Origin: Acidobacteriota bacterium
GTDB taxonomy: Bacteria > Acidobacteriota > Terriglobia > Acidiferrales > UBA7541
Assembly: GCA_003225315.1 (NCBI GenBank)
Contig: QHZD01000006.1
Location: 1 to 46,347 of the forward strand
Direction of reading: 5' to 3'
Length of the DNA: 46,347 bases
The position numbers and the translations under genes are program-made. The notes below the pieces were generated by a model. The model was not told the DNA's origin. It worked only from the letters and a program-made list of their open reading frames with translations, and did no database searches. This document shows positions 10,381 to 18,031 of this stretch, piece after piece. Numbering within the stretch: position 1 is the first letter of the stretch; each line of letters starts with the position of its first letter.

Positions 10381-11028
10381 ATGAAACAGCGAGTCAGAGG
10401 CGCGAAAGGCGAGACGGAAGTCACCGGATACGTTTTGGCGGGGGGCGCGAGCACGCGACTTGGGCGGGACAAGGCGCTTGTGGAAGTTGGCGGGACGCCA
10501 ATGCTGACGCGCATGATTGAACTTCTGGGAGGCGTCACAAAGCAAGTTAAATTAGTGGCGGCGCCAGGCAAGTATTCTGCATTTGGAGTGGAGACAATCG
10601 AGGACCAGTGGCCTGGAGAAGGGCCGCTCGGCGGAATCATCACGGCACTTGAAGATGCTGCGAAGAGTCCTACGAATGGCGAATGGAATTTAATCATAAG
10701 CTGCGACATGCCATTTCTGACGCGCGGATGGCTGGCCTTTGTTTGCGAACGTGCAGCAAAAAGCAAAGCGCATGTCGTGCTACCTCACTCGGCGTCCGGA
10801 CCCGAACCGCTCTGCGCTTGCTGGCAAACGGCCGCAGCGGCAGAGCTGGGCTCGGGATTCGAACGCGGCGTGCGCAAGGTAACTGAAGGGATTGCACTGC
10901 TTCGCGCGGAAGTTCTTGACGAGGCAGACTGGAAACGATTTGATAACGAAGGGCGATTGTTCTGGAACATGAATACAGGGGCGGATTATGAGGAAGCACG
11001 GCGAGTTCTGGAAGCGGAGCGCAAGTGA
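10381..11028 (+). CDS. mobA: Molybdenum cofactor guanylyltransferase
   Basis: A 215-residue nucleotidyltransferase. LAGGASTRLGRDKALVEVGG is the consensus nucleotide-binding loop and SCDMPFL the metal-binding strand of MobA/IspD-like enzymes. MobA transfers GMP from GTP to molybdopterin to make the guanine dinucleotide cofactor used by DMSO-reductase-type enzymes. The stop overlaps the GTG of the next gene (GTGA), suggesting translational coupling with a transporter ATPase of no obvious functional link. The first ~14 residues before the nucleotide strand are poorly conserved, so the start could be slightly downstream. Confidence 0.88.
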   Translation: MKQRVRGAKGETEVTGYVLAGGASTRLGRDKALVEVGGTPMLTRMIELLGGVTKQVKLVAAPGKYSAFGVETIEDQWPGEGPLGGIITALEDAAKSPTNGEWNLIISCDMPFLTRGWLAFVCERAAKSKAHVVLPHSASGPEPLCACWQTAAAAELGSGFERGVRKVTEGIALLRAEVLDEADWKRFDNEGRLFWNMNTGADYEEARRVLEAERK

Positions 11029-11801
11029 ACGAAGGGCCGGCGATTAATTACTTCGAGTTTCGCGACGTGTGCAAGAGCTTCGACGATCGCCTGGTGCTCG
11101 ATCACGTCAGCTTTACGGTAAAGCGCGGGGAGACGTGCGTCATCATGGGGCGCAGCGGCGTTGGCAAGTCTGTTTCGCTAAAACACATCATGGGTTTTCT
11201 GAAAGCGGATTCAGGCAGGATTTTCATCGACGGACAAGACGTCACCGATTTCAAAGAAGAGGAGTTCGAAGAAGTGCGGCGAAGAGTGACGATGGTTTTT
11301 CAGTCTGGCGCGCTCTTCGACTCACTGACGGTTGGGGAGAACATTGCCTTCCCGCTCGATGGGCAGCCGGGTCTGAGCCCCGAGGACATCGACGAGTACG
11401 TCATGAAAATCGCGCACATGGTGGAAGTTGAGGACGTTCTGGACAAGTTGCCGAGCGAACTCTCAACCGGAATGAAGCGCGCCGTGGCCATCGGGCGCAC
11501 GCTGGCGCAGAATCCCGAGGCAATTCTGTTCGATGAGCCGACGACCATGGTGGATCCCATCATGGCAGGGCACATGGGCGAATTGATTTTGCGGCTGAAG
11601 AAAACGTTTCAGAAGACATCGATCGTCGTAACTCACGACACGCACCTAGCCAAGAAGCTCGCGGACGTAGTCGTCTTTCTCCAGGAAGGCCGGGTAACGC
11701 TTTTTGGGCCTTGGGAAGAATTTGAAAATTCAGACGACCCCTTTATAAGGAATTTCCGCATTCAGGACGAATTGATCCCCGCGCTGGACGTAACTCTGTG
11801 A
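11025..11801 (+). CDS. MlaF/Ttg2A-like ABC transporter ATP-binding protein
   Basis: A 258-residue cytoplasmic ATPase. Walker A is GRSGVGKS, the Q-loop lies in MVFQSGALFDSLTV, Walker B is AILFDEP and the H-loop VTHD. The sequence most resembles MlaF, the ATPase of the Mla system that moves phospholipids between the two membranes. The signature motif reads LSTGMKR instead of LSGGM, and the D-loop region reads TTMVDP. No MlaE permease, MlaD or MlaC gene is in the window, so partners must be elsewhere. It is translationally coupled to mobA before it and to the permease after it through GTGA overlaps. Confidence 0.85.
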   Translation: MNEGPAINYFEFRDVCKSFDDRLVLDHVSFTVKRGETCVIMGRSGVGKSVSLKHIMGFLKADSGRIFIDGQDVTDFKEEEFEEVRRRVTMVFQSGALFDSLTVGENIAFPLDGQPGLSPEDIDEYVMKIAHMVEVEDVLDKLPSELSTGMKRAVAIGRTLAQNPEAILFDEPTTMVDPIMAGHMGELILRLKKTFQKTSIVVTHDTHLAKKLADVVVFLQEGRVTLFGPWEEFENSDDPFIRNFRIQDELIPALDVTL

Positions 11802-13246
11802 GCCAAACGGCAAACGGCTCTCCCGGCCCGATCAAGCAATTACGCAAAGAGATGGGCTTCTGGGATGTCCTGCTGTTCAACATCGCCACGGTGCTAGGCC
11901 CGCGCTGGGTGGCGGCCGCGGCGCACAACGGCACTTCGTCGATCAGTTTGTGGATTTTAGCGGGGTTGCTGTTTTTCGTGCCTTCGGCAATGGTGATCAA
12001 TGAATTGTCGTCACGATTCCCGGAAGAAGGCGGGCTGTACGTCTGGGCCAAGGAAGCGTTCGGAGATTTTCACGGCTTCGTGGCGGGATGGAACTACTGG
12101 ATCTATACGGTGTTTTATTTTCCGGGGCTGCTGCTGGCCAGCGCGGCGATGAGCGCTTACATCATCGGTGAAAACGGCGCGGCGCTTTCACAGAACCGAA
12201 CGTTCTTGCTTTCCGTGTCGGTCGGCATGCTCGTCGTGGCGGTCGGACTGAATATCATCGGATTGAACATCGACAAATGGCTGCAAAACGCGGGCGGCGT
12301 GTCCACGTATTTGCCGCTGCTGATGCTGTTGGGCGTCGCGGCAATACTGTGGATGAAGCATGGCCCGGTCACGCACTTCACGCCCGCTAACATGCTGCCG
12401 GTCTGGAATTGGGACACCGTAAACTTTTGGTCGCAGATTGCATTTGCGTTTAGCGGGCTGGAGCTCGTTTCCGCAATGAGCCAGGAAGTGCGCAACCCGC
12501 AGAAAACGCTGCCGCGGGCCGTATACGCATCGGGACTGCTGATTGCCGGGATGTACATCGTGGCGACAGTCGCGGTGCTGGCCTTGGTTCCAGCGGAGGA
12601 AGTATCCACGACCAGCGGCGTGTTTCATGCGATTACCGTGGGTTCTATCGCGCTGAAGATCGGTGCGCTGGGAATTATTGCAGTAGTGGTGGTGACCGTC
12701 GGCAACGCAGGTGGCGTAGGCAGCACGGTGGCCGGGATTGCGCGCGTGCCGTTCGTGGTTGGCATCGACCGATACTTGCCGGCAGCGTTCGGGAAGATTC
12801 ACCCGCGTTGGAAGACGCCGTACGTTTCGATTCTGGTGCAGGCCATTGCATCGTGCGCGATTCTGTTGATCAGCCAGATCAACGAGACGACGCGCGGCGC
12901 GTATCAATTTCTCGTGGATGCGACCATCATTCTTTACTTCATTCCATTCATCTATATGTTTGCGGCCGCGATCAAGCTGCATTCGCGGCCGGACCGGCGC
13001 GCAAATAGAGATGCTGTGCTTATCCCCGGAGGCAGAGCGGGCGTATGGATCGTGTCCGGAACGGGCCTGGCGATCGTGCTGATTGGCATTCTCGTTTCAC
13101 TGGTGCCGCCGGGAGACTCGTCGGACAAGCTGGGATTTGAATTGAAGCTTGTCGGCGGGACAGTGGCCGCGATTGTTCTGGGATTGACGCTGTATTGGCA
13201 CGGTGCGCGCGAGAAGAACCGCGAAGGCGTTGCAGCCGGTGACTAG
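11798..13246 (+). CDS. APC-superfamily amino acid permease
   Basis: A 482-residue protein with about twelve hydrophobic segments and an APC-type first helix region (FWDVLLFNIATVLGPRWVA), followed by INELSSRFPEEGGLYVWAKEAFG, a hallmark of amino acid/polyamine/organocation carriers. The substrate cannot be deduced. The GTG start overlaps the TGA of the preceding ATPase gene. The 3' end shares the palindrome CTAG with the convergent ribE gene, so the stop codons of both genes are the same four bases and no terminator fits between them. Confidence 0.87.
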   Translation: MSQTANGSPGPIKQLRKEMGFWDVLLFNIATVLGPRWVAAAAHNGTSSISLWILAGLLFFVPSAMVINELSSRFPEEGGLYVWAKEAFGDFHGFVAGWNYWIYTVFYFPGLLLASAAMSAYIIGENGAALSQNRTFLLSVSVGMLVVAVGLNIIGLNIDKWLQNAGGVSTYLPLLMLLGVAAILWMKHGPVTHFTPANMLPVWNWDTVNFWSQIAFAFSGLELVSAMSQEVRNPQKTLPRAVYASGLLIAGMYIVATVAVLALVPAEEVSTTSGVFHAITVGSIALKIGALGIIAVVVVTVGNAGGVGSTVAGIARVPFVVGIDRYLPAAFGKIHPRWKTPYVSILVQAIASCAILLISQINETTRGAYQFLVDATIILYFIPFIYMFAAAIKLHSRPDRRANRDAVLIPGGRAGVWIVSGTGLAIVLIGILVSLVPPGDSSDKLGFELKLVGGTVAAIVLGLTLYWHGAREKNREGVAAGD

Positions 13247-13905
13247 AACGCTTCTTCGATCAAACGTGCGACAGTGAGCGGCGATTCCGCCGGCGCCGCG
13301 ATGTCGCGTTGCTGCAGATAGCGTTCGACGTATTTTCCAAGCACATCGCCTTCGAGGTTGACCGCGTCGCCGGGCTTGCGGTCGCGGATGTTGGTGTGCT
13401 GGTAGGTATAGGGAATCACTGCGACTTCGGCGACGTTATCGTGCCAGCTTGCGAGGGTGAGGCTGATGCCGTCAATGGTGATCGAGCCTTTTGGCACGAG
13501 GTAACGCGCGAATTCTTCAGGAACTTCGACGCCAAACCACCAGTTTTCTCCTTCGGGCGTGAGACGCGTCACGCGGCCGATGGTGTCCACATGGCCGAGG
13601 ACGAAGTGTCCGCCGAATTCCTTGCCTGCAGTCAGCGGCTGCTCCAGATTTACGCGCGCGCCTTTTTTCAGCTCGCCGTTCTTTGCGCCGAAGGAAGTCT
13701 TACGAATCGTTTCGCCAGATAAATCCGCGGAGAGCCGGCCGTTGTGGAGATCGACGATGGTCAGACAGCATCCGTTGACGGCGATACTGTTCGAGACTGC
13801 CAACGACGGCGCGACAGACGGCGCGTGAATGGTGACGCGCCCGCCGTCGCCGTTCAAGACGAGCGTTTCGATCATGCCGGTGTGCTGGATAATCCCTGTG
13901 AACAT
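13243..13905 (-). CDS. ribE: Riboflavin synthase alpha chain
   Basis: A 220-residue protein beginning MFTGIIQHTG, the signature of riboflavin synthase. Two tandem lumazine-binding barrels are seen: the first with SIAVNGCCLTI and the second with GSITIDGISLTL. It converts two 6,7-dimethyl-8-ribityllumazine molecules into riboflavin and a pyrimidine. It lies near ribD but is separated from it by a divergent alcohol dehydrogenase gene. The 110-bp upstream region is too short for, and shows no sign of, an FMN riboswitch. Confidence 0.95.
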   Translation of the reverse strand: MFTGIIQHTGMIETLVLNGDGGRVTIHAPSVAPSLAVSNSIAVNGCCLTIVDLHNGRLSADLSGETIRKTSFGAKNGELKKGARVNLEQPLTAGKEFGGHFVLGHVDTIGRVTRLTPEGENWWFGVEVPEEFARYLVPKGSITIDGISLTLASWHDNVAEVAVIPYTYQHTNIRDRKPGDAVNLEGDVLGKYVERYLQQRDIAAPAESPLTVARLIEEAF

Positions 13906-14013
13906 AGTGATTACGATCGCTCTGGAATTCGAGTGTACAGTATTTCGCGCCGAAGGCGGAAAGCACTAGACTAGGGCGAATCGGATGGGCAGAGATAACG
14001 CCGAGGTTCCACG

Positions 14014-15015
14014 ATGAAAGCATGCGTGTTGCGCGCCCCGGCTGCGATTGGAACGAATCCGCTGGAATTCACGGAAGTTGCGACGCCACAGCCGAAGAGC
14101 GGGGAAGTGCTCGTGCGAGTGGGCGCCTGCGGCGTGTGCCGGACCGATTTGCACGTAATCGAAGGAGAATTGCCCCCGCGCAAATCGCCGGTGATCCCCG
14201 GGCACCAGGTGGTCGGCGTCGTTGAGAAACGAGGCGACGGTGCACAGCGATTCGCGGCCGGAGCGCGCGTTGGCATCGCCTGGCTGCATCGGACGGACGG
14301 AACCTGCGAATATTGCCGCGCTGGCGTGGAGAATCTCTGCGACAACCCGATGTTCACCGGTTACACCGTGGATGGCGGCTACGCCGAATTTATTGTCGCG
14401 CCCGAGGATTTCGCCTATGCCATTCCTGAAGGCTTTCCCGATGAACAAGCCGCGCCGCTCCTTTGCGCGGGAATCATCGGGTTCCGGTCACTGCGGCTCT
14501 CGGGCGTAAAACGTGGTTCGCGATTGGGTTTTTACGGCTTCGGCGCGGCGGGGCACATTGCGATTCAGGTGGCGCGGCACTGGGGCGTGGAGGTGTTTGC
14601 TTCTACGCGCGATGCCCGTCATCAGAAACTAGCGATGGAGTTGGGCGCGGCGTGGGTCGGCGGAACGTTCGATGAACCGCCAAAGAAACTCGACGCGGCA
14701 ATTGTCTTTGCCCCCGCTGGGGAGATTGTTCCGGCAGCACTGAAGGCGCTGAGAAAAGGCGGCACGCTTGTTCTCGGCGGAATTCATATGAGTCCGATCC
14801 CATCGTTCAGCTACGACTTGTTGTATCAGGAGCGAGTGATTCGCAGCGTGGCGAACAACACGCGGAAGGACGGCGAAGACTTTTTGTGCGTGGCGGCCGA
14901 GATTCCGATTCGAACGCGCGTCCAGATTTTTCCATTGTCTGAAGCGAACGGTGCCTTGAACACACTTAAGAATGACGCCATTCGCGGCGCTGCAGTCCTT
15001 CGCATTGGCGAGTAA
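14014..15015 (+). CDS. Zinc-dependent alcohol dehydrogenase
   Basis: A 333-residue medium-chain dehydrogenase. [15 protein letters not shown] carries the catalytic zinc Cys, [12 protein letters not shown] the zinc-binding GHE-like site (here GHQ), and [12 protein letters not shown] the structural zinc cysteines. The Rossmann region reads [16 protein letters not shown]. The Glu after the zinc His is replaced by Gln, which may alter zinc coordination dynamics. It sits alone on the plus strand between two riboflavin genes and ends 5 bp before the convergent ribD stop. The substrate is unknown; AdhP-type alcohols are likely. Confidence 0.88.
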   Translation: MKACVLRAPAAIGTNPLEFTEVATPQPKSGEVLVRVGACGVCRTDLHVIEGELPPRKSPVIPGHQVVGVVEKRGDGAQRFAAGARVGIAWLHRTDGTCEYCRAGVENLCDNPMFTGYTVDGGYAEFIVAPEDFAYAIPEGFPDEQAAPLLCAGIIGFRSLRLSGVKRGSRLGFYGFGAAGHIAIQVARHWGVEVFASTRDARHQKLAMELGAAWVGGTFDEPPKKLDAAIVFAPAGEIVPAALKALRKGGTLVLGGIHMSPIPSFSYDLLYQERVIRSVANNTRKDGEDFLCVAAEIPIRTRVQIFPLSEANGALNTLKNDAIRGAAVLRIGE

Positions 15016-15020
15016 CTTGT

Positions 15021-16163
15021 CTATTTCTTACAAGCACCTTGCAGATATGCTTCGATAGCGATGTCGGGACCGAACTGCTGTGTGCGAACGTTGCTCAGCG
15101 GAGAAAGATTCAGTTTCGAAGCAACGGCAAGAGGGACGCGATTGTCGCCGGCGATCTTCGGCGCGTAGAAGAGAAAAAGTCTGTGAACCATGCCGGCGGC
15201 GAGCGCCGCGCCATTGAGCGTCGGGCCGGCTTCCAAGAGCACACTCAAGATTTCGCGGCTGCCCAGTTCTGCAAGCACTGAAAGCAGATCGATACGGCCA
15301 TCTTTTGCCTTTGTGGGTACCAGTTCGATGCCTGCGTCTTGCAGTTTGCGTGCCTTCACAGAATTCAATGGACCGGCCGTGAAAACGAGGAGATCGTCGT
15401 CCGATGTTTTTACAATGCGCGATTTTGGCGAGAGCCGCAGCTTTGAATCGAGAACGACGCGTAGGAGTCGCTTACGGCGCGGAAGGCCGCTGCGATCGGT
15501 TAGCAGAGGATCATCAGCCAGGATCGTGCCGATGCCGGTCAGGAGCGCATCTGAAGTGTGGCGCATCCGATGAACTTCGGCTCGCGATTCTTCCGAGGTA
15601 ATCCAGGCGTCATGGCTGCGTTTGCCGCTTTTGCCGGATTTCTTTTTGGATTGCGGAAGAGCGAGCTGACCGTCAAGCGTCAGCGCGGATTTTAGCGTGA
15701 CGAATGGTCTCTTCGTGCGAATCCAGCAGGCAAAGGCTTCGTTGAGGCAGCGAGCCTCTTCTTCGCAGACGCCAGTGAAGACTTCGATGCCCGCTGCTCG
15801 CAGGCGCTCGAATCCGTGGCCGGAATTGACCGGGTTAGGGTCTTCCATCGCCGCGACGACACGCTGAACTCCCGCGGCGATAATCGCTTCCGTGCAAGGC
15901 CCGGTACGTCCGGTGTGATTGCAGGGTTCGAGCGTGACATAGAGCGTCGCGCAGCGCGCCTTCTCCTCGGCCGTTTTCAGCGCGACGATTTCCGCATGGT
16001 CGCGCCACTCGTACTGATGAAAACCCTCGCCAACAATCTGGCCCTCGCGAACGATGACGCAACCCACCATGGGATTCGGGCTGGCGAGGCCGGTGCCTTT
16101 GCGGGCCAGCGCCAGCGCGTGTTGCATGAAGTGTTGATCGTGAGATGAGAAAGAATTGGGCAT
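15021..16163 (-). CDS. ribD: Bifunctional riboflavin deaminase/reductase RibD
   Basis: A 380-residue, two-domain enzyme for the second and third steps of riboflavin synthesis. The N-terminal deaminase (1-145) has the zinc ligands in HAEIVAL and PCNHTGRTGPC. The C-terminal reductase (from about 165) begins at FVTLKSALTLDGQLALP, and a Lys/Ser-rich insert (SKKKSGKSGKRS) follows this strand, longer than usual. It lies 10 bp after the small barrel protein gene and so is probably transcribed with ftsY. Confidence 0.95.
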   Translation of the reverse strand: MPNSFSSHDQHFMQHALALARKGTGLASPNPMVGCVIVREGQIVGEGFHQYEWRDHAEIVALKTAEEKARCATLYVTLEPCNHTGRTGPCTEAIIAAGVQRVVAAMEDPNPVNSGHGFERLRAAGIEVFTGVCEEEARCLNEAFACWIRTKRPFVTLKSALTLDGQLALPQSKKKSGKSGKRSHDAWITSEESRAEVHRMRHTSDALLTGIGTILADDPLLTDRSGLPRRKRLLRVVLDSKLRLSPKSRIVKTSDDDLLVFTAGPLNSVKARKLQDAGIELVPTKAKDGRIDLLSVLAELGSREILSVLLEAGPTLNGAALAAGMVHRLFLFYAPKIAGDNRVPLAVASKLNLSPLSNVRTQQFGPDIAIEAYLQGACKK

Positions 16164-16173
16164 TATCTAGAAT

Positions 16174-16467
16174 TCATTTCGCTCCAGGTGCAACCCACCA
16201 GATTTCCGTTCCCGCCGGAACGTCGGCCTCCGTTACGTTCGGCGGCAGTCTAAGCGGCCAGTAACTCTTCCCATCTAGCCCTCTGGCATGTTCGATTCCG
16301 GCGAGATTTGTCTTGAGCACTGCTCCATCAGGGCGGCGCAATTCGATTTGATCTCCCATCCGAATGCGGTTTGGTGGTCCTTCTTTCGTAAGTCCGGGAA
16401 ATACGCAAAGAGGCCTGCCCGTAATCCGGACTATGTCTTCGACTTTGGAGATGAAGAAAGGCTCCAT
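16174..16467 (-). CDS. Free-standing EF-Tu domain II-like beta-barrel protein
   Basis: A 97-residue protein of no named family that I recognise. Its sequence follows the second domain of EF-Tu: PFFISKVEDIVRITGRP matches the PFLxPVEDVFxIxGRG strand, IRMGDQIELRRPDG the IKVGDEVEIVG turn, and NVTEADVPAGTEIWW the end of the barrel. It has no GTPase domain. It lies between ftsY (its ATG is 20 bp past the ftsY stop) and ribD. A TTG at 16494, overlapping the ftsY stop, would add nine residues. Fold assignment is inference from motif pattern; function is unknown. Confidence 0.6.
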   Translation of the reverse strand: MEPFFISKVEDIVRITGRPLCVFPGLTKEGPPNRIRMGDQIELRRPDGAVLKTNLAGIEHARGLDGKSYWPLRLPPNVTEADVPAGTEIWWVAPGAK

Positions 16468-16486
16468 AGAGGGATATTTGCGACTC

Positions 16487-17458
16487 CTAGTCAAACAGGG
16501 AATTGGCGTAGGTTTCCGCGTCGAAGGGAACCATGTCGTTGATCTGCTCGCCGGTGCCGACGAAACAGATCGGCAGGCTCAGCTCGCGCGAGATGGCGAC
16601 AACGATACCGCCCTTGGCCGTGCCATCGAGTTTGGTGAGGATGATTCCGGTGACGCCCACGGTGGAAGTGAATTCGCGCGCTTGCGCAAGACCGTTCTGC
16701 CCGGTGGTGGCGTCGAGAACGAGCAGCACGTCATGCGGCGCGCCGGGAATCACTTTTGCGGCAGTGCGCTTCATCTTTTCCAGCTCGGCCATGAGGTTGG
16801 ATTTGGTGTGGAGGCGTCCCGCGGTATCCACGATAACGACGTCAGACGAGCGCGCTTTGGCGGCGGCGACCGCGTCGTACACAACTGCGGCAGGGTCGGC
16901 GCCGGATTTCTGCTTGATGACCTCGATGCCGTTGCGCTGCGCCCAGATTTCCAATTGTTCGACGGCGGCGGCGCGAAACGTGTCCGCAGCGCAGAGCACC
17001 ACGCTGCGGCCCTCCTGGCGCAGGCGGTTTGCGAGCTTTCCGATGCTGGTGGTCTTGCCCGCCCCGTTGACGCCGACGATGAAAATCACGCGCGTGCCGC
17101 TGCCATTCTGTGACGTGGAAATGCCGCTCCCGGTGGCCACGTCGGGCCGGACGGGCGTGTTCAGAATTCGAATGATGTGCGACTTGATCTCTTGTTTGAG
17201 GTGCGCGGCATCGGCGAGCGCGTTGCGGTCCATTTTTTCGCGCACCGCATCCAGAATCTCGCGCGTTGGCTTCACGCCCAGGTCGGCGGAGAGCAGCGCC
17301 GTCTCCAGATCCTTCAGGATCGAGGGATCGATCTTCCGCTCGCCAAGAAAGATCGTATCGACAGTCTCGGAAAGCGCCGCCTTGGTCTTGCTGATGGAAT
17401 TCTTCAGCCGCTCGAGAAGCGTCGGCTCCGGTTCATTCTTGCCAAAAAGTGAAATCAT
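16487..17458 (-). CDS. ftsY: Signal recognition particle receptor FtsY
   Basis: A 323-residue SRP-type GTPase. An N helical domain (1-85) is followed by the G domain with P-loop GVNGAGKTTSIGKLA, DTAGRLHTKSNLMAEL and TKLDGTAKGG. It lacks the long acidic A domain of E. coli FtsY, as is common outside the gammaproteobacteria. It docks SRP-bound ribosomes at the membrane for co-translational insertion. It appears to head a unit ftsY - barrel protein - ribD. Confidence 0.96.
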   Translation of the reverse strand: MISLFGKNEPEPTLLERLKNSISKTKAALSETVDTIFLGERKIDPSILKDLETALLSADLGVKPTREILDAVREKMDRNALADAAHLKQEIKSHIIRILNTPVRPDVATGSGISTSQNGSGTRVIFIVGVNGAGKTTSIGKLANRLRQEGRSVVLCAADTFRAAAVEQLEIWAQRNGIEVIKQKSGADPAAVVYDAVAAAKARSSDVVIVDTAGRLHTKSNLMAELEKMKRTAAKVIPGAPHDVLLVLDATTGQNGLAQAREFTSTVGVTGIILTKLDGTAKGGIVVAISRELSLPICFVGTGEQINDMVPFDAETYANSLFD

Positions 17459-17556
17459 AAGGCTGCGCGCATAACGCTCGCTGCAACCTGAAATTGTAGC
17501 AGAAGGACCTGACGCGAGCTGCGGAGGCGTTAAGCGGCGCTGGCCTATCGAGACGA

Positions 17557-17988
17557 TTATTCCGTGAGAAAGCTGACTCTTTCTATCCCCGCCAGCCGGA
17601 TCTGACCCAGAACCGCAATGGTTTCGCCGTATTTTGCGCGCGCGTCCATGTTCAGGTAAATTCTGTTCTCTGCGCCATTCCGCAGTCCCTCACGAATTTT
17701 TTCCGGCAAGTCCTGGAGAATGACACGATGGTCGCGGAAGAAGATGCTGCCGTCACGCCTTATGCTGATACGCATGGCATCTTCTCTTAGAGCGCCGGGC
17801 ATTGAAGTGGAGTGGTAAACGGCAGGCCTATCTACAGATATCGGAAGGGGAGTGTCCGTTGTTGTGGGTAGGAAGATGAAAAGCATTGCTAGCATTACAC
17901 TCACAAAACCCCACATATCGATCCGGCAAAGAAGCTCATTTTTTCTTCTCAACGCAGATAGTTTGAATTGGGGTCGTGCGGATGGCAT
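17557..17988 (-). CDS. ExbD/TolR-like biopolymer transport protein
   Basis: About 143 residues from the ATG at 17988 (an in-frame start at 18030 is possible). A short cytoplasmic N-terminus is followed by one membrane helix with an acidic residue at its start (RIDMWGFVSVMLAMLFIFL), as in ExbD and TolR, where this Asp takes part in proton flow. A periplasmic domain ends with YLNMDARAKYGETIAVLGQ, the typical ExbD/TolR segment. No exbB/tolQ partner lies in the window, which is unusual for a functional unit. It begins 44 bp from the end of the HD-GYP gene. Confidence 0.8.
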   Translation of the reverse strand: MPSARPQFKLSALRRKNELLCRIDMWGFVSVMLAMLFIFLPTTTDTPLPISVDRPAVYHSTSMPGALREDAMRISIRRDGSIFFRDHRVILQDLPEKIREGLRNGAENRIYLNMDARAKYGETIAVLGQIRLAGIERVSFLTE

Positions 17989-18031
17989 TTGGGAATCTCG
18001 CTGCCTCGCGATCCGAATGTTCGTTATCAAG

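Noticed and set aside
13906-14013. FMN riboswitch upstream of ribE
   Set aside because: The region is only about 110 bp and shows none of the conserved RFN helices.
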